From an uncultured Sutterella sp. (GTDB lineage Bacteria > Pseudomonadota > Gammaproteobacteria > Burkholderiales > Burkholderiaceae_F), in the NCBI GenBank assembly GCA_905194315.1, contig CAJJRX010000004.1:39335-103334 (forward strand): DNA of 64,000 bases. Reading direction: 5' to 3'. Of the stretch, positions 61,887 to 64,000 are shown one piece after another. A model generated the notes under the pieces. The model saw only the letters and a program-made list of their open reading frames with translations. It was not told the origin of the DNA and ran no database searches. Both the position numbers and the translations under genes were made by a program. Every line of letters starts with the position of its first letter. The stretch's first letter is position 1.

Positions 61887-63287
61887 CTAAACAGGATTGC
61901 CCTGTCCGCGTTTACGCCCTTTACCCTGTCTGTGTGCCTCTTCATTGAGACCCTGAAGGTAATCGAGCTTTTCAGCAATCTTCGTCTCAAGTCCGCGATC
62001 CGTCGGGTGATACCACTTTTTACCTTCCAGACCTTCAGGAAGATAGATCTCCCCGGCGGCAAACGCCCCCGGCTCATCATGGGCATAACGGTATCCGGCA
62101 TGATAACCGAGATCCTTCATCAGCTTCGTCGGGGCATTCCTCAGATGCATGGGCACCGGACGGGAAATGTCCTTCTTCACAAAGCTCCTCAGCTCGTTAT
62201 AGGCGTTGTAGACCGCATTACTCTTGGCTGCACAGGCCAGATAAACCACAGCGTTGGCAAGGGCGAGTTCCCCCTCAGGCGAGCCAAGTCTTTCAAAAAC
62301 GGTCGCGGCATCCACCGTAATCTGCAGAGCACGCGGATCCGCCAGACCGATATCCTCAATAGCCATACGCTGCAGACGCCGCGCAATATAGAGCGGATCA
62401 GCACCGCCGTCGAGCATTCTGCACATCCAGTAGAGTGCCGCATCAGGATCGGACCCGCGAACAGACTTGTGCATAGCGCTGATCTGATCATAGAAATTGT
62501 CACCGCCCTTGTCGAAGCGCCGCAGCGTTGCCGGAGTGGTTTTGCGCAGGAAGGCGGCATCAACGATTTCCACCTTGCGCTCCTGCGCCATTGTGCAGGT
62601 TACATCAAGGGCGTTCAGCAGCCGTCTGGCATCGCCGTCGGCAAGCTGCACCACAATTCCTTTTGCCTCGTCGGTAAAGTTAAGTCCGCTGAAGACTTTT
62701 TCAAGCGTGCGGTCAAGCAGTTTCAGCGACTCGGCCTCATTAAGACTCGTGAGCTGATAAACCGTCGCACGACTGAGCAGAGCACTGACGCACTCAAAGG
62801 AGGGGTTCTCGGTGGTTGCACCGACAAAAATAAAAAGACCGGACTCCACGTGCGGCAGAAAGGCATCCTGCTGGCTCTTATTGAAACGGTGCACCTCATC
62901 GACAAAAAGCAGCGTGGACTTTCCTGTGAGCTGCATAGTGTGCTGAGCCTGTTCCACCGCATCGCGGATGTCCTTCACACCGCAGAGCACTGCAGAGATC
63001 GCCACAAACGGCATATCAAAAGCTGTCGCCATCAGACGGGCCAGCGTGGTTTTGCCGACACCGGGCGGCCCCCACAGAATCATGGAATGCGGACGGTGAT
63101 TTTCAAAGGCAACACGCAGAGGCGCCCCCGGCCCGAGCAGGTGGGTCTGGCCGATGACCTCATCGAGGGTCTGCGGTCGCATACGCTCTGCCAGAGGCTG
63201 CAATACCGGCGTAACTGGTACTGGAGCCTTGGTTTTTACCGCAGGTTCCGTTGTAAGTGCTGCATCATCAAATAAAGAATCGGACAT
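61887..63287 (-). CDS. rarA: Replication-associated recombination protein RarA
   Basis: This encodes 466 aa. Walker A GPPGVGKTT (about 72), Walker B LLFVDEVHRFNK, sensor 1 GATTENPS, and a long C-terminal tetramerisation/MgsA domain. It is a clamp-loader-like AAA+ protein acting at stalled forks. A short Ala/Pro-rich N-terminus precedes the AAA+ core. It lies between serS and the rRNA operon. Confidence 0.95.
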   Translation of the reverse strand: MSDSLFDDAALTTEPAVKTKAPVPVTPVLQPLAERMRPQTLDEVIGQTHLLGPGAPLRVAFENHRPHSMILWGPPGVGKTTLARLMATAFDMPFVAISAVLCGVKDIRDAVEQAQHTMQLTGKSTLLFVDEVHRFNKSQQDAFLPHVESGLFIFVGATTENPSFECVSALLSRATVYQLTSLNEAESLKLLDRTLEKVFSGLNFTDEAKGIVVQLADGDARRLLNALDVTCTMAQERKVEIVDAAFLRKTTPATLRRFDKGGDNFYDQISAMHKSVRGSDPDAALYWMCRMLDGGADPLYIARRLQRMAIEDIGLADPRALQITVDAATVFERLGSPEGELALANAVVYLACAAKSNAVYNAYNELRSFVKKDISRPVPMHLRNAPTKLMKDLGYHAGYRYAHDEPGAFAAGEIYLPEGLEGKKWYHPTDRGLETKIAEKLDYLQGLNEEAHRQGKGRKRGQGNPV

Positions 63288-63370
63288 AACAAAAGAGGAT
63301 CAAATCGATACCCGGATCTGACTATTGTAGCAATATTGCCGCTTCTGGTGAAATGCGGGGGTTCAAATAG

Positions 63371-63402
63371 CGAAAACCCCGCTGCCTTTCGGCAACGGGG
63401 TT
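63371..63402 (-). terminator. Terminator of the rRNA operon
   Basis: AACCCCG-TGCC pairs with GGCA-CGGGGTT around one mismatch, TTTC loop, followed on the minus strand by TTTTCG, just past 5S. Confidence 0.85.
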
Positions 63403-63415
63403 CTCTTTTATGTGG

Positions 63416-63533
63416 AGCCTGGCAATGTCCTACTTTCACTGGAAATACAACCAACTATCATCGGCGCTGAGGTGTTTCACTGTCCTGTTCGGAATGGGAA
63501 GGAGTGGTACCACCACGCTATGGTCACCAGGCA
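63416..63533 (-). rRNA. rrf: 5S ribosomal RNA
   Basis: The minus strand reads TGCCTGGTGACCATAGCG at its start and ends in CATTGCCAGGC, so the ends pair. The internal CCACTCCTTCCCATTCC and GAACAGGACAGTGAAAC match bacterial 5S rRNA. Ends are good to a few bases. Confidence 0.95.
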
Positions 63534-63649
63534 AAGGCTTGAATTCTTTGCTTGTTTGGTAAAGAAACGAAGTCGCGGTTATGTGCACCACGATCACTTT
63601 TAACGTTCTCTAAAACTCTGACTTCAGATCAAAGAGCTTCACGGTTATA
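63534..63649 (-). other. 23S-5S spacer of the rRNA operon
   Basis: About 115 bp of transcribed spacer without a tRNA or reading frame. Its exact boundary with 23S is estimated by similarity to known 3' ends. Confidence 0.7.
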
Positions 63650-64000
63650 GGATCAAGCTGCACGAGCAATTAGTATTGGTTAGCTTAACGCCTCACAGCG
63701 CTTACACACCCAACCTATCAACGTCCTGGTCTCGAACGACTCTTCAGGGAGGTCTAGCCTCCAGGAAGACTTATCTTCAGGCAGGTTTCCCACTTAGATG
63801 CTTTCAGCGGTTATCCTTTCCCCACATAGCTACCCGGCGATGCCACTGGCGTGACAACCGGTACACCAGAGGTGAGTCCACTCCGGTCCTCTCGTACTAG
63901 GAGCAGCCCCCGTCAATCTTCCAGCGCCCACGGCAGATAGGGACAAAACTGTCTCACGACGTTTTAAACCCAGCTCACGTACCTCTTTAAATGGCGAACA
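63650..64000 (-). rRNA. rrl: 23S ribosomal RNA, 3' end (partial)
   Basis: The last about 350 nt of 23S, continuing beyond the window. The minus strand contains AGTACGAGAGGACCGGAGTG, the sarcin-ricin region, followed by the well-known terminal helices. The end near 63650 is approximate. Confidence 0.95.

Overview
The window looks like part of a Burkholderiales (Betaproteobacteria) chromosome, most likely Sutterellaceae. This rests on recalled gene order and protein character, not on a search. Supporting points are the sodB-xseA ... lpxK-Trm112-kdsB-adk order, a Gram-negative lipid A toolkit (lpxK, kdsB, eptA), an iron-type SodB and ribF-ileS-lspA. Coding density is high. There is no insertion sequence, prophage or CRISPR array.

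Layout. 1-594 is the start of an RhlE-type helicase, followed by a CAU-anticodon tRNA. 1060-13476 is a minus-strand macromolecular synthesis cluster (rpsU, yqeY, dnaG, rpoD). It has two unusual features: an NMT1/SsuA-type ABC importer sits between dnaG and rpoD, and rpoD is followed by a second, divergent primary-type sigma gene. The main RpoD has about 400 extra N-terminal residues, first Lys/Arg/Ala-rich and then acidic. 13849-21859 holds tsaD, nadE, ybaK, ispH, rpmB-rpmG, an rsmB-type methyltransferase, purN and ribF. 21931-29094 holds ileS-lspA, a YbaL-type antiporter and coaBC-dut. 29203-37595 is mostly minus strand: a DUF2199-like protein, an aldehyde dehydrogenase, clpS-clpA, sodB and xseA.

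37596-38511 is a 0.9-kb non-coding, AT-rich stretch with a dense cluster of DnaA boxes and is the best candidate for a replication origin. To its right lie lpxK, a convergent pair (PAP2 phosphatase and eptA) for lipid A remodelling, then Trm112-like/kdsB/adk, an unrecognised lipoprotein with a histone-like tail, and dusA. 46984-55914 is a long minus-strand translation and transcription operon read rimP, nusA, infB, rbfA, truB, typA, ychJ, preceded by a structured leader with an intrinsic terminator. 56359-58243 holds scpB-rluB. A metal-dependent amidohydrolase, tRNA-Ser(CGA), serS and rarA follow. The right end is the 3' end of an rRNA operon (5S and partial 23S) on the minus strand.

Most of the window is core information processing: primary sigma factors, primase, ribosomal proteins, translation factors, tRNA enzymes, rRNA maturation and the Clp N-degron pathway. 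The points most worth attention are the tandem sigma pair with the histone-like RpoD arm, a ClpA whose first ATPase ring appears catalytically degenerate and carries an unfamiliar N-terminal domain, the oriC-like locus, and the structured nusA-operon leader.
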